A DNA stretch of 64,000 nt, taken from assembly GCA_017643925.1 (NCBI GenBank), contig JAEPML010000007.1:62001-126000 (forward strand). The letters are read 5' to 3'. Shown one piece after another: positions 1 to 9,149 of this stretch; the first letter of the stretch is position 1; each line of letters begins with the position of its first letter. Made by a program: the position numbers and the translations under genes. Below the pieces are notes generated by a model. It was not told where the DNA came from, made no database searches, and worked only from the letters and a program-made list of their open reading frames with translations. The DNA comes from Roseibium sp. (GTDB lineage Bacteria > Pseudomonadota > Alphaproteobacteria > Rhizobiales > Stappiaceae).

Positions 1-83
1 CCCTTGCCGAGATGACGCAACAGCGCTTCCCCCAGAACAGAGCGGGCCGAGTTGGCCGTGCAAACGAACAAGACGTGACGCAT
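1..83 (-). CDS. arsC: Arsenate reductase / low-molecular-weight phosphatase, N-terminal fragment
   Basis: Only the first 27 residues lie in the window; the gene runs off the left edge. The start MRHVLFVCTANSARS contains the C-x5-R phosphate-binding loop (CTANSAR) that opens low-molecular-weight tyrosine phosphatase folds, used by thioredoxin-coupled arsenate reductases to reduce arsenate to arsenite. It follows arsR on the same strand with a 26-bp gap, so both are probably co-transcribed. The loop alone does not separate an arsenate reductase from a protein phosphatase; the ArsR neighbour favours the former. Confidence 0.7.
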   Translation of the reverse strand, partial: MRHVLFVCTANSARSVLGEALLRHLGK

Positions 84-109
84 CGAAAAATTCCAGTGAA
101 GTGAGTGTG

Positions 110-463
110 TTAACAGGAACCGTCTTCTTGAGAGGCATCGGTTCCCACGATTTTCAAAATGGGAGCGCACAGTTCCGGATTGCCTCCACAGCAATCCTGC
201 AGCAGATATGTGACAAGCTGCTGCATGGTGTCGAGATTGGATCGGTAATGGATCGAACGGCCTTCCCGTTCCGCCTTGACCAGGCCGGATCTTGAAAGTC
301 CGGCAAGATGCGTGGACAGCGTGTTGGGCAGCACCTCGAGTGCTTCGGCTATGGCACCTGCTGTCATGCCCTCGTTTCCGGCCTTCACCAGAAGGCGAAA
401 GACATCGAGACGGGTTTCCTGTCCAAGCGCCGCCAGGGCATAAAGAGCATCATTCTTTTCCAT
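110..463 (-). CDS. arsR: ArsR-family winged-helix repressor
   Basis: A 117-residue ArsR/SmtB-type metal(loid)-responsive repressor. The N-terminal MEKNDALYALAALGQETR and the recognition region around LPNTLSTHLAGLSRSGLV are typical of the family. A Cys-Cys pair (QDCCGG) and a further Cys near LCAP lie in the C-terminal third and may bind arsenite; this is inference. The ATG at 463 is preferred over an upstream TTG at 502 because it matches the usual family start. The start codon lies inside a perfect palindrome, so the protein probably binds at its own start. Downstream is the arsC-like gene, upstream a DHA2 exporter on the same strand. Confidence 0.85.
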   Translation of the reverse strand: MEKNDALYALAALGQETRLDVFRLLVKAGNEGMTAGAIAEALEVLPNTLSTHLAGLSRSGLVKAEREGRSIHYRSNLDTMQQLVTYLLQDCCGGNPELCAPILKIVGTDASQEDGSC

Positions 464-486
464 ATTTCGAGAATACTCGAAATATG
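461..486. promoter_or_regulatory. Perfect palindrome at arsR start, likely ArsR operator
   Basis: Eleven-base arms CATATTTCGAG and CTCGAAATATG are separated by AATA. The ATG of arsR is the innermost triplet of one end. On the minus strand an extended -10 element (TG-G-TAATAT, positions 497-489) lies immediately upstream, so transcription would begin within the palindrome. Repressor binding would cover both transcription start and start codon. Confidence 0.75.
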
Positions 487-518
487 GAATATTACCAGCC
501 AAAATTGCGGATGACCTG

Positions 519-1859
519 TCAAACTTCGCGAAAGGCCACGGCTGCGAAAAGAATGGTCAGGATCAGCAGAAGCGCCGTCACGGCGAAGACCAACTGATAG
601 CCACCCACTGCAAAGGCAGCGCTCGAGACGGCCAGCCCGACCGTGCCGCCGATCATCTGCGATGTCATGGCTATGCCACCGCCTTGCCCGTGCTTGTGTT
701 CCGGCAGGTTCGCCATGATCGCCGCCCGACTGGGAACAAAGAGAAACGGAAAGGCGATGCCGGCAAAGAGCAGGCCGGGCGCAAACACATAGACATTGTT
801 GAGGGGGGCCGCGAGGCAGATCCACAACAGGCAGATCGTCAGGGAACCAAGTCCGAACAATATGAGTTTTCGTCTCGGAACCTTGTCGGCGATGCGCGAA
901 CAGACCGCTGCCGTCATCGGTTGAAGCAACGGAGACAGCATGACGAGGGCGCCGGAGGCAATGACGCTGAGCTTCAGCTCGCTCTGCGCGTAAAGAGCAA
1001 CAAAGACGAACAGCGGCATCTTGGCGAACTGAGCCATGAAGATTGTCAGATTGCTTCCGGTGAAGATCGGGCTGATGAACAACTCGACTTCGACCAGCGG
1101 CGCATCAAGTCTGGTTTCGACTTTCACGAACAGGACCAGCAGCAATGCGCCGGTGGCAAGTGCACCCAGGATGAGTGGATCGTCCCACCCCCGTCTGTCA
1201 GCCTCCATCAGGGCAAAGACCAGGCAAACCATACCCGATGCAATGAGAACGAGGCCCCACCAATCGATCCGTTGACCCTTGGGACGGGCAACGTCCCGCC
1301 AGGTCAGGGAGACTATGAGCCCGATGCCGAGCGCCAGAACCGGATTGATCCAGAAGATCCAGCGCCAGGAAATCAGTTCGGTCAGAAGCGCTCCAACCAG
1401 GGGTCCAAGTGCCAGGAACGTCGTCCCGATCGCCCCGCCAATCGCAAGAGCCTGACCGCGGGCTTCCTTCTTGAAGGTCATGGTGATCATGGCCATGAAG
1501 AGCGGGAAGATGATCGCCGCACCCAGCCCTTGCAATGCCCGGGCCGTGATCAGAACGGCACCATTCTCCGCGAACCCGCAGGCGACGGAACACAGGCCGA
1601 ACAGAACCAGCCCGATCAGAAACACGCGCAATACGCCGAAAAGGTCGGCAAGCTTGCCACCGACGGCAACAAAGCAGGCGAAGGAAAGCAGGTAGGAATT
1701 GACGACCCAGTGGGCCGTATTGACCGACAGGCCAAGCTCCTTCTGGATGGTCGGCAATGCGATACCGACAACGGTCTCGTCCAGGAGCACCAGACCGAGC
1801 ACACAGCTGACGGCCCCCAACAGCCACCATTTGCGGTTCGTTTCACTGATCAGATGCAT
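519..1859 (-). CDS. MFS drug/efflux transporter, DHA2 (14-TM) type
   Basis: A 446-residue, highly hydrophobic permease of the major facilitator superfamily. The N-terminal segment LLDETVVGIALPTIQKELG is the helix-1 signature of the DHA2 (EmrB/QacA) group, followed by GGKLADLFG between helices 2 and 3. Such proteins export hydrophobic or cationic compounds by proton antiport. The gene precedes arsR and arsC on the same strand, so a role in arsenic or arsenical export is possible but not shown by sequence. Its Shine-Dalgarno region is buried in a strong hairpin (1862-1890). Confidence 0.85.
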   Translation of the reverse strand: MHLISETNRKWWLLGAVSCVLGLVLLDETVVGIALPTIQKELGLSVNTAHWVVNSYLLSFACFVAVGGKLADLFGVLRVFLIGLVLFGLCSVACGFAENGAVLITARALQGLGAAIIFPLFMAMITMTFKKEARGQALAIGGAIGTTFLALGPLVGALLTELISWRWIFWINPVLALGIGLIVSLTWRDVARPKGQRIDWWGLVLIASGMVCLVFALMEADRRGWDDPLILGALATGALLLVLFVKVETRLDAPLVEVELFISPIFTGSNLTIFMAQFAKMPLFVFVALYAQSELKLSVIASGALVMLSPLLQPMTAAVCSRIADKVPRRKLILFGLGSLTICLLWICLAAPLNNVYVFAPGLLFAGIAFPFLFVPSRAAIMANLPEHKHGQGGGIAMTSQMIGGTVGLAVSSAAFAVGGYQLVFAVTALLLILTILFAAVAFREV

Positions 1860-1861
1860 GA

Positions 1862-1890
1862 AGGCTCCCGGGTGCGTGCCCCGGGAGCCT
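1862..1890 (-). promoter_or_regulatory. 11-bp hairpin hiding the ribosome binding site of the DHA2 gene
   Basis: AGGCTCCCGGG at 1862-1872 pairs perfectly with CCCGGGAGCCT at 1880-1890 across a 7-base loop. On the minus strand the GGGAG of the downstream arm is the only ribosome binding site, 5-6 bases from the ATG at 1859. No T-run follows, so it is not a classical terminator; it would either limit read-through from the dpp operon or block translation. Confidence 0.6.
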
Positions 1891-1937
1891 ATCTGATACC
1901 AACCGGGCTTTGAATGCCCGATGGTTGCCGGTGCGGC

Positions 1938-2768
1938 TCAGGCAGCCCTTGCTGCCAGCCGTTTGCGGATGCTGTCGACGTCTGCGCGCGGTGTCGCGGC
2001 AAACAGGGTCTTGGTGTAGTCATGCTGGGGATTGTCGAAGACTTCATCCCGCGTGCCATATTCCACCACTTCACCGAAATACATCACCATGACCTTGTCC
2101 GCGATGTAGCGCACCACCGACAGGTCATGTGAAATGAACACGTAAGTGAGGTTCATTTCTTCCTGAAGATCGGCCAGCAGGTTCAGGATCTGGGCCTGAA
2201 CGGACAGGTCGAGCGCGGAAACCGGCTCATCCAGCACCAGAAGTTTCGGCTTCATCATGATCGCCCGCGCGATCGCGATGCGCTGACGCTGACCCCCGGA
2301 GAACATGTGCGGGTAACGCCCGTAATGCTCCGGCTGGAGTCCGACCTTTTCCAGCATCTGCAATGCAAGATCCCGGCGCTCCGCGGCGGGCATATCCGTG
2401 TTCAGAAGCAGCGGCTCTTCCAGAACATGACCGATTTTCTGGCGCGGGTTCAGCGACCCATAAGGATTCTGAAAGACGATCTGCACCTTCTGGCGCATCT
2501 CCTTCGAGATCCCGGTCTTGGAAATGTCGATCGGCAGGCCGTCAATCTCGATGGTCCCGGAGGTCTGCGCATCGATCATGGTCAGCATGCGCGCAAGGGT
2601 GGACTTGCCGCAGCCGCTTTCACCAACAACGGCCAGTGTCGAACCGCGTTCGACATCCAGGCTGACGCCTTTGACGGCGGTCAGCCGCGAGGCTTTCTTG
2701 AACATCCCGCCCTTGATGTCATAGGTCCGGTAAACGTCGCGAACCTTGAGGATTACATCATCCGACAT
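1938..2768 (-). CDS. dppF: Peptide ABC transporter ATP-binding protein, DppF type
   Basis: A 276-residue ATPase: Walker A GESGCGKS, signature FSGGQRQR, Walker B LLVLDEPVSALD, and a switch His in FISHDLSVV. The C-terminal part has the oligopeptide/dipeptide extension (NPQHDYTKTLFAATP). The start ATG at 2768 follows GGGAGGA; an in-frame upstream extension to 2882 lies inside dppD and is not used. It is the last gene of the dppABCDF-type operon and, with DppD, drives import of di- or oligopeptides, or in some family members haem precursors. Substrate cannot be read from sequence. Confidence 0.88.
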   Translation of the reverse strand: MSDDVILKVRDVYRTYDIKGGMFKKASRLTAVKGVSLDVERGSTLAVVGESGCGKSTLARMLTMIDAQTSGTIEIDGLPIDISKTGISKEMRQKVQIVFQNPYGSLNPRQKIGHVLEEPLLLNTDMPAAERRDLALQMLEKVGLQPEHYGRYPHMFSGGQRQRIAIARAIMMKPKLLVLDEPVSALDLSVQAQILNLLADLQEEMNLTYVFISHDLSVVRYIADKVMVMYFGEVVEYGTRDEVFDNPQHDYTKTLFAATPRADVDSIRKRLAARAA

Positions 2769-2769
2769 C

Positions 2770-3606
2770 TTAAAATCCTCCCGCTTCGGCAAAATCGCTG
2801 ACCGTGGGCAAACGATCTCCCGTGGCGTTTTCAGGCAGGGCCGAGAGCAAGGCCTTCGTGTACGGGTTCTGGGGGTTTTCAAACAGGGAAAGCACGTCCG
2901 CTTCCTCCATCTTGCGGCCCTTGTATTGAACGATCACGCGATCGGCCGTTTCCGCAACAACGCCCATGTCGTGGGTGATCATGATCAATCCCATGCCGCT
3001 GTCCTGCTGCAACCGGACCAGCAGATCCAGGATCTGTTTCTGGATCGTCACGTCAAGAGCGGTCGTCGGCTCGTCGGCGATCAGCAGCTTGGGGGAACAG
3101 GCAATTGCCATGGCGATCATGACGCGCTGGCATTGGCCACCCGACATCTGGTGCGGGAACGCGTTGAGGCGCCCGGACGGGTCCGGAATGCCGACGGAGG
3201 TCAGCAGTTCCACGACACGATCCTTGATCTGGCGGCCCTTGAGCTCCGTGTGGGTCTTCAACGTCTCACCGAGCTGGAACCCCACCGTGAAACACGGGTT
3301 GAGGCTGGCAATCGGCTCCTGGAATATCATGGAAATATCCCGGCCGATGACCTTGCGCCTTTCCTTCGTGGTCAAGGTGCGCAGATCGAGACCTTCGAAT
3401 TCCATCTTGTCGGCCGTGATGGTTGCGCTGTCCGGCAGCAGTCCCATGGTTGCCAGCATGGCCACTGACTTGCCGGAGCCCGATTCGCCAACAATCGCCA
3501 GGACTTCACCGGCATCAACGGCATAGTCGACACCATCCAGCGCCCGGAACGGCCCCTTGGCCGTGTCGAACTCGACCCGAAGGTTTCTGATTTCAAGAAG
3601 AGACAT
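2770..3606 (-). CDS. dppD: Peptide ABC transporter ATP-binding protein, DppD type
   Basis: A 278-residue ATPase with Walker A GESGSGKS, signature MSGGQCQR (Met replaces the usual Leu or Phe), Walker B LLIADEPTTALD and a switch His in MITHDMGVV. The C-terminal NPQNPYTKALLSALP extension marks the OppD/DppD subfamily. It pairs with the DppF ATPase encoded one base downstream and follows dppC by four bases, consistent with translational coupling. Confidence 0.9.
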   Translation of the reverse strand: MSLLEIRNLRVEFDTAKGPFRALDGVDYAVDAGEVLAIVGESGSGKSVAMLATMGLLPDSATITADKMEFEGLDLRTLTTKERRKVIGRDISMIFQEPIASLNPCFTVGFQLGETLKTHTELKGRQIKDRVVELLTSVGIPDPSGRLNAFPHQMSGGQCQRVMIAMAIACSPKLLIADEPTTALDVTIQKQILDLLVRLQQDSGMGLIMITHDMGVVAETADRVIVQYKGRKMEEADVLSLFENPQNPYTKALLSALPENATGDRLPTVSDFAEAGGF

Positions 3607-3610
3607 GGGC

Positions 3611-4540
3611 TCAGCTCCTCTTCAGTTTCGGATCGAGTGCATCGCGCAGTCCGTCGCCTACCAGGTTGATCGCAAGCACGGTGATCAGGATGGCAAGGCC
3701 CGGGAAAGTCACAACCCACCAGGCACGCAGTATGAATTCACGCGCTTCGGCAAGCATGGTGCCCCATTCGGGAGTAGGCGGTTGCGCCCCCATGCCAAGA
3801 AAGCCGAGCGCCGCTGCATCGAGGATCGCGTTGGAGAAGGACAGCGTTGCCTGAACGATGAGCGGAGCCAGGCAATTTGGCAGAATTGTCTTGAACATCA
3901 ACCGCATATGACCGGCACCGGCAACCTTCGCCGCCACAACATAGTCCCTTGACCGTTCTGTCAGAACGGCCGCGCGGGTCAGTCGCACGAAGTGCGGCTG
4001 CAGGACAATGGCAATCGCAATCATCGCGTTGATCAGGCCCGGCCCCAGGATTGCGACAAGCACAAGGGCGAGCAGCAGCGACGGGAAGGCAAGGATGATG
4101 TCCATGATGCGCATGATGAAGGTATCAACCGCACCTCTCATGTAACCGGCGACGACGCCGACGACGATGCCCCCTGTCAGCGCAATGGTCACGACCATCA
4201 CGCCGACCAGCAGGGAAAGACGGGCACCGAAGATCAGGCGGGAAAGAATGTCCCGTCCGACAGCGTCGGTCCCGAGAAGGAAGGCAGCCTTGCCGCCTTC
4301 TTCCCAGAAGGGAGGAACCAGGAAACTGTCCCGGTACTGGAAGTCGGGATCATGCGGCGCCAGAAGCGGCGCGAATATTGCCGTCAGGACCAGAAGGGCA
4401 AAGACAACCAGGCCGACGACAGCACCTTTGTTCTGCGAAAAATAGTACCAGAACTCGGCCAGCTGCGCCTTGGTGGCATTGCGGCTTTCCGTTTCCAGTT
4501 TTGAAGTATCGGCCTTCGTGGCCGGGGACGTATTTGTCAT
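3611..4540 (-). CDS. dppC: Peptide ABC transporter permease, DppC type
   Basis: A 309-residue inner-membrane permease. After a polar N-terminus there is a long TM1 (GAVVGLVVFALLVLTAIFAPLL), the OppC/DppC hallmark FLLGTDAVGRDILSRLIFGARLSLLVG, then four to five more helices. The EAA coupling loop lies around AAKVAGAGHMRLMFKTILPN. It forms the membrane channel with DppB, encoded immediately upstream with a 15-bp gap. Confidence 0.9.
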   Translation of the reverse strand: MTNTSPATKADTSKLETESRNATKAQLAEFWYYFSQNKGAVVGLVVFALLVLTAIFAPLLAPHDPDFQYRDSFLVPPFWEEGGKAAFLLGTDAVGRDILSRLIFGARLSLLVGVMVVTIALTGGIVVGVVAGYMRGAVDTFIMRIMDIILAFPSLLLALVLVAILGPGLINAMIAIAIVLQPHFVRLTRAAVLTERSRDYVVAAKVAGAGHMRLMFKTILPNCLAPLIVQATLSFSNAILDAAALGFLGMGAQPPTPEWGTMLAEAREFILRAWWVVTFPGLAILITVLAINLVGDGLRDALDPKLKRS

Positions 4541-4555
4541 GTTCTAACCCTCGGC

Positions 4556-5563
4556 TCAGTTATGGCGGATACGCGGATTGATCAGGCCGTAGAGAACGTC
4601 CACGACAAGATTGACCAGCATGATGATACCGGCGATCAAAAGCAGACCGCCCTGAACCACCAGGTAATCCCGGCGGGAAATACTGTCGACCAGCCACTTG
4701 CCGATCCCCGGCCAGGAAAAGATCGTTTCCGTGAGGATCGCGCCGGCCAGCAACACGCCGACCTGAAGGCCGATTGTGGTCACAACCGGGATCAACGCGT
4801 TACGCAGGGCATGAAGACCGATCACCGCGCGTGGCGGCAGTCCTTTGGCACGCGCTGTGCGCACGTAATCTTCACCCAGGACTTCAAGCATGGCAGAACG
4901 GGTCTGTCGGGCAATCACTGCGAGCGGAATGGTTGCCAGAACGATCGAGGGCAAAATCAGATGCCGGACCGCAGACAGAAAAGCGCCCTTTTCGCCCGAC
5001 AGAAGACTGTCGATCAGCATGAACCCTGTTACCTGCGGGAAAAAGAACATGAGCGATATCCGCCCCGAAACCGGCGTCCAGCCCAGAATGCCTGAGAAGA
5101 AGATGATCAGCAGAAGGCCCCACCAGAAGATCGGCATGGAGTAGCCCACGAGCGCGGTGCCCATGATGGCCTGGTCGGCGATGGAACCGCGTTTTACCGC
5201 CGCAAAGATACCTGCGGGAATGCCGATGCTGACTGCAATGATGATGGCGCAGATGGCCAGCTCCGCGGTCGCAGGAAAGAGGGTCATGAACTCGTCGAGC
5301 ACAGGTTTCTTGGAAACGAACGAGATTCCAAGGTCACCCTGAAAGATACCGAAAATGTAGTCGAGATACTGCTGCCAATAGGGTTTGTCGAAGCCCAGCT
5401 GGCTCAAGACCTCGGCCCGGCGCTCAGGCGTGATACCGCGCTCGCCGGCCAGAAGCTCTGCCGGGTCCCCGGGGAGCAGTCGGATGAATGCGAAGGAGAC
5501 CAGGGTGACGCCGATAAACGTCGGTATCAACAGGCCGAGGCGGCCTAGAAGAAAACGGAGCAT
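4556..5563 (-). CDS. dppB: Peptide ABC transporter permease, DppB type
   Basis: A 335-residue permease starting MLRFLLGRLGLLIPTF, the standard OppB/DppB opening. The conserved first-loop GDPAELLAGERG region, six predicted helices and the EAA loop (RTARAKGLPPRAVIGLHALRN) are present. The ATG at 5563 is preferred to an upstream in-frame GTG or ATG at 5599 because homologues begin with this helix. A stable hairpin separates it from dppA. Confidence 0.9.
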   Translation of the reverse strand: MLRFLLGRLGLLIPTFIGVTLVSFAFIRLLPGDPAELLAGERGITPERRAEVLSQLGFDKPYWQQYLDYIFGIFQGDLGISFVSKKPVLDEFMTLFPATAELAICAIIIAVSIGIPAGIFAAVKRGSIADQAIMGTALVGYSMPIFWWGLLLIIFFSGILGWTPVSGRISLMFFFPQVTGFMLIDSLLSGEKGAFLSAVRHLILPSIVLATIPLAVIARQTRSAMLEVLGEDYVRTARAKGLPPRAVIGLHALRNALIPVVTTIGLQVGVLLAGAILTETIFSWPGIGKWLVDSISRRDYLVVQGGLLLIAGIIMLVNLVVDVLYGLINPRIRHN

Positions 5564-5638
5564 GTCAGGTTCCAGATACGAAGAACCAGCGGATACCACC
5601 TTGCAAGAAGACGTTACCCGCCGGTCATAATGTTTGAA

Positions 5639-5662
5639 GGCGCCGGCAGTACTGCCAGCGCC
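5639..5662 (-). promoter_or_regulatory. Intercistronic hairpin between dppA and dppB
   Basis: GGCGCCGGCAGT at 5639-5650 faces ACTGCCAGCGCC at 5651-5662, a near-perfect stem with a four-base loop and one mismatch or wobble. There is no T-run. Such hairpins after a binding-protein gene commonly protect its 3' end and reduce expression of the downstream permease genes; that role is inferred. Confidence 0.55.
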
Positions 5663-5680
5663 TCCCTAAATCAAGTGGTT

Positions 5681-7285
5681 TTAGTTCGCGATATCCACGC
5701 CGTCGAACCAGTGACCACCCAGCGGGTCCATCACGTAACCGGTGACCTTGGAGGACATCGGCATGAAGACCACGGAGTGTGCAATGGTTGCCCAGGGAGC
5801 TTCTTCCTTGAAGACGACCTGTGCCTCTTCGTAGAGCTTGGTACGCTCTGCCTTGTCGGTCACGGTCTTGGCCTTCTGGATGAGAGCCTCGAAATCGTCG
5901 TTGCACCACTGAGCACGGTTGGAACCTCCGACACCGTCACAGCCAAGGAGGACGGCGAGGAAGTTGTCCGGGTCACCATTGTCACCCGTCCAGCCGAGCA
6001 ATACGGCACCGTCACGGTTCTCGTCCTTGGAACGGGACAGGTATTCACCCCATTCGTAAGAAACGATTTCCACATTCACGCCGACATTTGCAAAGTCGGC
6101 CTGAATGACCTCGGCCATACGGCGGGCATTCGGGTTGTACGGACGCTGAACCGGCATTGCCCAGATTTTCATGGACAGGTCGGAGACACCTGCAGCCGCA
6201 AGCATTTCCTTCGCCAGTTCAGGATTGTAGCCGTCGTCCTCGATTGCATCGTTGTAGGACCACATGGTCGGCGGGATCGGGTTCTTCGCAGCCTGGCCGG
6301 AGCCCTGGAAGACCGCGTCGAGGATCGCCTGCTTGTTGATCGCGTGGTTCAGCGCCTTGCGGACTTCCTTCTTGTCGAAAGGAGCCACCTTGGTGTTGTA
6401 GGCGAGGTAACCGACGTTCAGACCCTGCTGTTCCATCAGCGTCAGGTTGCTGTCTTCGCGGATGTCGGCAATGTCGGCGGGAGCCGGGTAAGGCATCACG
6501 TGACATTCACCGGCCTTCAGCTTCTGCAGACGAACCGCAGCGTCCGGCGTGATGGCGAAGATCAGGTTGTCGATCTTTTCCTTGCCATTCCAGTAGTCGG
6601 CATGGGCGCCATAGCGGATCACGGCGTCTTTCTGGTAGCCGACGAAAGCAAACGGACCGGTACCGACCGGCTGCTGATTCAGCTGTTCCTTGGTGCCGGC
6701 AGCTTCCAGCTGAGCGGCATATTCAGCAGACACGACGGAAGCGAAATCCATTGCAAGGTTCGCGATCATCGGTGCTTCAGGACGGTTCAGGACGAACTTG
6801 ACCGTGTGGTCGTCGACTTTCACGATCTCCTTGATGAGATCCGGCATGGACATGCCGTTGAAATATTCCCACGCGGTGCCCGGCGTGTACTCGTGCCACG
6901 GATGGTCTTTCTTCAGCTGGCGTTCGAAGGAGAAGACGACGTCGTCGGCGTTGAAGTCACGGGTCGGTGTGAAGAAGCTGGTGGTATGGAACTTGACACC
7001 CTTGCGAAGGTTGAAGGTGTATTCCAGGCCATCCTCGGACACTTCCCAGCTTTCGGCCAGACCAGGCAGCACTTCCGTCGTGCCACGCTTGAATTCGACA
7101 AGCCTGTTGTAAAGCGGCTTGGAAGACGCATCGAACGTGGTACCAGCGGTGTAAAGAGCGGTATCGAAGCCTTCAGGCGATCCTTCGGAGCAATAGACAA
7201 GTGTTTTTGCAGATGCGCCGGTTGCCGCGATCACGGCAAGGCTGGCGCCAAGAAGGGTTGCCTTCAAGGTTTTTTGGAAATTCAT
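5681..7285 (-). CDS. dppA: Peptide ABC transporter periplasmic binding protein, DppA type
   Basis: A 534-residue family-5 solute-binding protein. The signal peptide MNFQKTLKATLLGASLAV...GASA is followed by KTLVYCSEGSPEGFDTAL, near-identical in layout to DppA of other proteobacteria. The ATG at 7285 follows GGGGAG; upstream in-frame codons to 7366 are not needed. First gene of the dpp operon. It captures dipeptides or related ligands in the periplasm and delivers them to DppBCDF. The DppA name rests on overall resemblance; haem or oligopeptide binding is possible. Confidence 0.88.
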   Translation of the reverse strand: MNFQKTLKATLLGASLAVIAATGASAKTLVYCSEGSPEGFDTALYTAGTTFDASSKPLYNRLVEFKRGTTEVLPGLAESWEVSEDGLEYTFNLRKGVKFHTTSFFTPTRDFNADDVVFSFERQLKKDHPWHEYTPGTAWEYFNGMSMPDLIKEIVKVDDHTVKFVLNRPEAPMIANLAMDFASVVSAEYAAQLEAAGTKEQLNQQPVGTGPFAFVGYQKDAVIRYGAHADYWNGKEKIDNLIFAITPDAAVRLQKLKAGECHVMPYPAPADIADIREDSNLTLMEQQGLNVGYLAYNTKVAPFDKKEVRKALNHAINKQAILDAVFQGSGQAAKNPIPPTMWSYNDAIEDDGYNPELAKEMLAAAGVSDLSMKIWAMPVQRPYNPNARRMAEVIQADFANVGVNVEIVSYEWGEYLSRSKDENRDGAVLLGWTGDNGDPDNFLAVLLGCDGVGGSNRAQWCNDDFEALIQKAKTVTDKAERTKLYEEAQVVFKEEAPWATIAHSVVFMPMSSKVTGYVMDPLGGHWFDGVDIAN

Positions 7286-7542
7286 CAAACTGTTCTCCCC
7301 TTTGATGAAGAAGCCGGGGCCTTGCATCGTTATTCGTGCAAAGGAGTAGGTCCCGAGCCCGCGCAAACTAAGGCGCTTTTTCCGCCGAAAATCAACTGCC
7401 AGAATATTTCTAATTTACGGTATTTTGAGAAATTTTTTTACTAGGTAAGCGTTGTTGCCGTAAAAAAATAACAAAAACTACCTACATGGACGGAACAATT
7501 TCCGCAACGGCAGTAAAGTGATTAACCGCGATAACTATATGA
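7286..7542. other. A+T-rich upstream region of the dpp operon
   Basis: No supported gene. The stretch holds several A/T runs and must contain the dppA promoter on the minus strand; no clean -35/-10 pair or operator could be fixed by eye. It is bounded on the right by the glpK terminator. Confidence 0.5.
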
Positions 7543-7575
7543 TAAAAAAGAAGCTCTCGCGTTTGCGAGAGCTCC
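7543..7575 (-). terminator. Rho-independent terminator of glpK
   Basis: On the minus strand AGCTCTCGC-AAAC-GCGAGAGCT forms a nine-base-pair stem followed by a six-base T run. It lies just after the glpK stop. Confidence 0.85.
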
Positions 7576-7583
7576 GATAACAA

Positions 7584-9077
7584 TCAGTCCTGCGTGGTGC
7601 GCGTTCGCTGCACCGCATCCTGCCACCCGGCAAGAAGTTTCTGCCTTTCGCTGTCCGGCAGCGCTGGCTCAAACCGCTTTTCCAGTTTCCATTGAGCTGC
7701 AAAAACATCCGCGCCCGGCCAGATCCCGGCTCTGGACCCCGCCAGCCAGGCGGCACCAAGTGCCGTGGTTTCGGGAATCGTCGGTCGGTCGACCGGCGCG
7801 CCAAGAATGTCGGAGAGAAATTGCATGGTCCAGTCAGAGGCGGTCATGCCACCGTCGACCCGCAGAACAGGCTGTTCCGCCCCCGACCAGTCAGCGCGCA
7901 TTGCCTCGACGAGATCGCTTGTCTGATAGCCGACACTTTGCAGAACTGCACGGGCAATTTCCTTTGGTCCCGTACTGCGTGTCAGGCCGAACATTGCACC
8001 CCGTGCATCTGCATCCCAATAGGGAGCACCAAGACCGACAAAGGCCGGCACGAGGTAAACATCCTGATTCGGATCCGCCTTTTCGGCCAGTCCCTGCGTG
8101 TCGGCCGCATTCTCGATCAAGCCCATGCCATCCCGCAGCCACTGTACGGCGGCGCCGGCGATGAAGATCGATCCTTCCAGCGCGTAGGTGGTCTTGCCGT
8201 CAAGCCGATAGGCAATCGTTGTCAGCATCCTGTTGCGCGAGCGCACCGGCTTGTCGCCGGTATTCATCAGCGCGAAACACCCGGTGCCATAGGTGGATTT
8301 CACCATGCCGGGCTCGAAACAGGCCTGACCGACGGTTGCTGCCTGCTGATCCCCGGCAACTCCGAGGATCGGCAACTCACGACCGAGATGTTCAGCTTTT
8401 GCCGTGCCGAAATCATCGGCACTGTCCTTGACCTCCGGAAGCAGGTTCATCGGGATGTTGAGAACCTTGCACAGTTCTGCGTCCCAGGCATTTTCATGGA
8501 TGTTGTAGATAAGCGTACGCGCGGCATTGGTTGCATCGGTCGCATGCACCGCACCACCGGTCAAATGCCAGATCAGCCAGGTATCAACTGTTCCGAATGC
8601 GAGTTCGCCTCGCTCGGCCCGCGCCCTGACGCCCTCGACATTGTTCAGGATCCAGGCGATCTTGGTGGCCGAAAAATAGGGATCGAGCAGCAGCCCTGTC
8701 TTGTCGGTGAACGTTTCCTCCAGACCCTCAGCGCGCAATCCGGCGCAGAAGTCCGCCGTTCGCCGGTCCTGCCAGACAATGGCATTGTACACCGGCTCAC
8801 CGGTTGCCCGGTCCCAGATAAGTGTGGTCTCGCGCTGGTTGGTAATGCCGATCGCGACAACATCCGCACCGGCACCGGGGGCCTTTTCCATCGCTTCCCG
8901 GCAAACGTTCAGCGTGCTTTCCCAGATGTCCGAAGGCGAGTGCTCGACCCAACCGGAGTTTGGAAAATGTTGTGTGAATTCCTGCTGACCAACGCTGACG
9001 GGGTGAAAGTCATCACCGAAAACGATCGCACGGCTTGACGTTGTGCCCTGGTCTATCGCCAAAACACATCCGGCCAT
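7584..9077 (-). CDS. glpK: Glycerol kinase
   Basis: A 497-residue FGGY-family kinase, normal length for GlpK. The N-terminal phosphate loop [14 protein letters not shown], the [10 protein letters not shown] region and the C-terminal [19 protein letters not shown] are diagnostic. It phosphorylates glycerol to sn-glycerol-3-phosphate in the cytoplasm, the substrate of GlpD encoded upstream on the same strand. The ATG at 9077 follows GGGAGGTG. A terminator-like hairpin lies between glpD and glpK, so glpK may have its own promoter or be attenuated. Confidence 0.95.
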   Translation of the reverse strand: MAGCVLAIDQGTTSSRAIVFGDDFHPVSVGQQEFTQHFPNSGWVEHSPSDIWESTLNVCREAMEKAPGAGADVVAIGITNQRETTLIWDRATGEPVYNAIVWQDRRTADFCAGLRAEGLEETFTDKTGLLLDPYFSATKIAWILNNVEGVRARAERGELAFGTVDTWLIWHLTGGAVHATDATNAARTLIYNIHENAWDAELCKVLNIPMNLLPEVKDSADDFGTAKAEHLGRELPILGVAGDQQAATVGQACFEPGMVKSTYGTGCFALMNTGDKPVRSRNRMLTTIAYRLDGKTTYALEGSIFIAGAAVQWLRDGMGLIENAADTQGLAEKADPNQDVYLVPAFVGLGAPYWDADARGAMFGLTRSTGPKEIARAVLQSVGYQTSDLVEAMRADWSGAEQPVLRVDGGMTASDWTMQFLSDILGAPVDRPTIPETTALGAAWLAGSRAGIWPGADVFAAQWKLEKRFEPALPDSERQKLLAGWQDAVQRTRTTQD

Positions 9078-9104
9078 GGCGCACCTCCCATTTTGCTTGT
9101 CAAA

Positions 9105-9130
9105 ATAAAACTGCCGGCCAGGCCGGCAGC
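9105..9130 (-). terminator. Terminator-like hairpin between glpD and glpK
   Basis: CTGCCGGCC-A-GGCCGGCAG is a perfect palindrome; on the minus strand it is followed by TTTTATTTT. It would end or attenuate glpD transcription before glpK. Confidence 0.75.
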
Positions 9131-9149
9131 TCATGTCTTTCAGTTGAAA

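Noticed and set aside
684..1913. 409-residue plus-strand reading frame
   Set aside because: It is antisense to the well-supported DHA2 transporter, is highly polar and lacks any family resemblance; a codon-bias shadow.
5630..7444. 604-residue plus-strand reading frame opposite dppA
   Set aside because: Shadow of dppA; no start context and unlikely composition.
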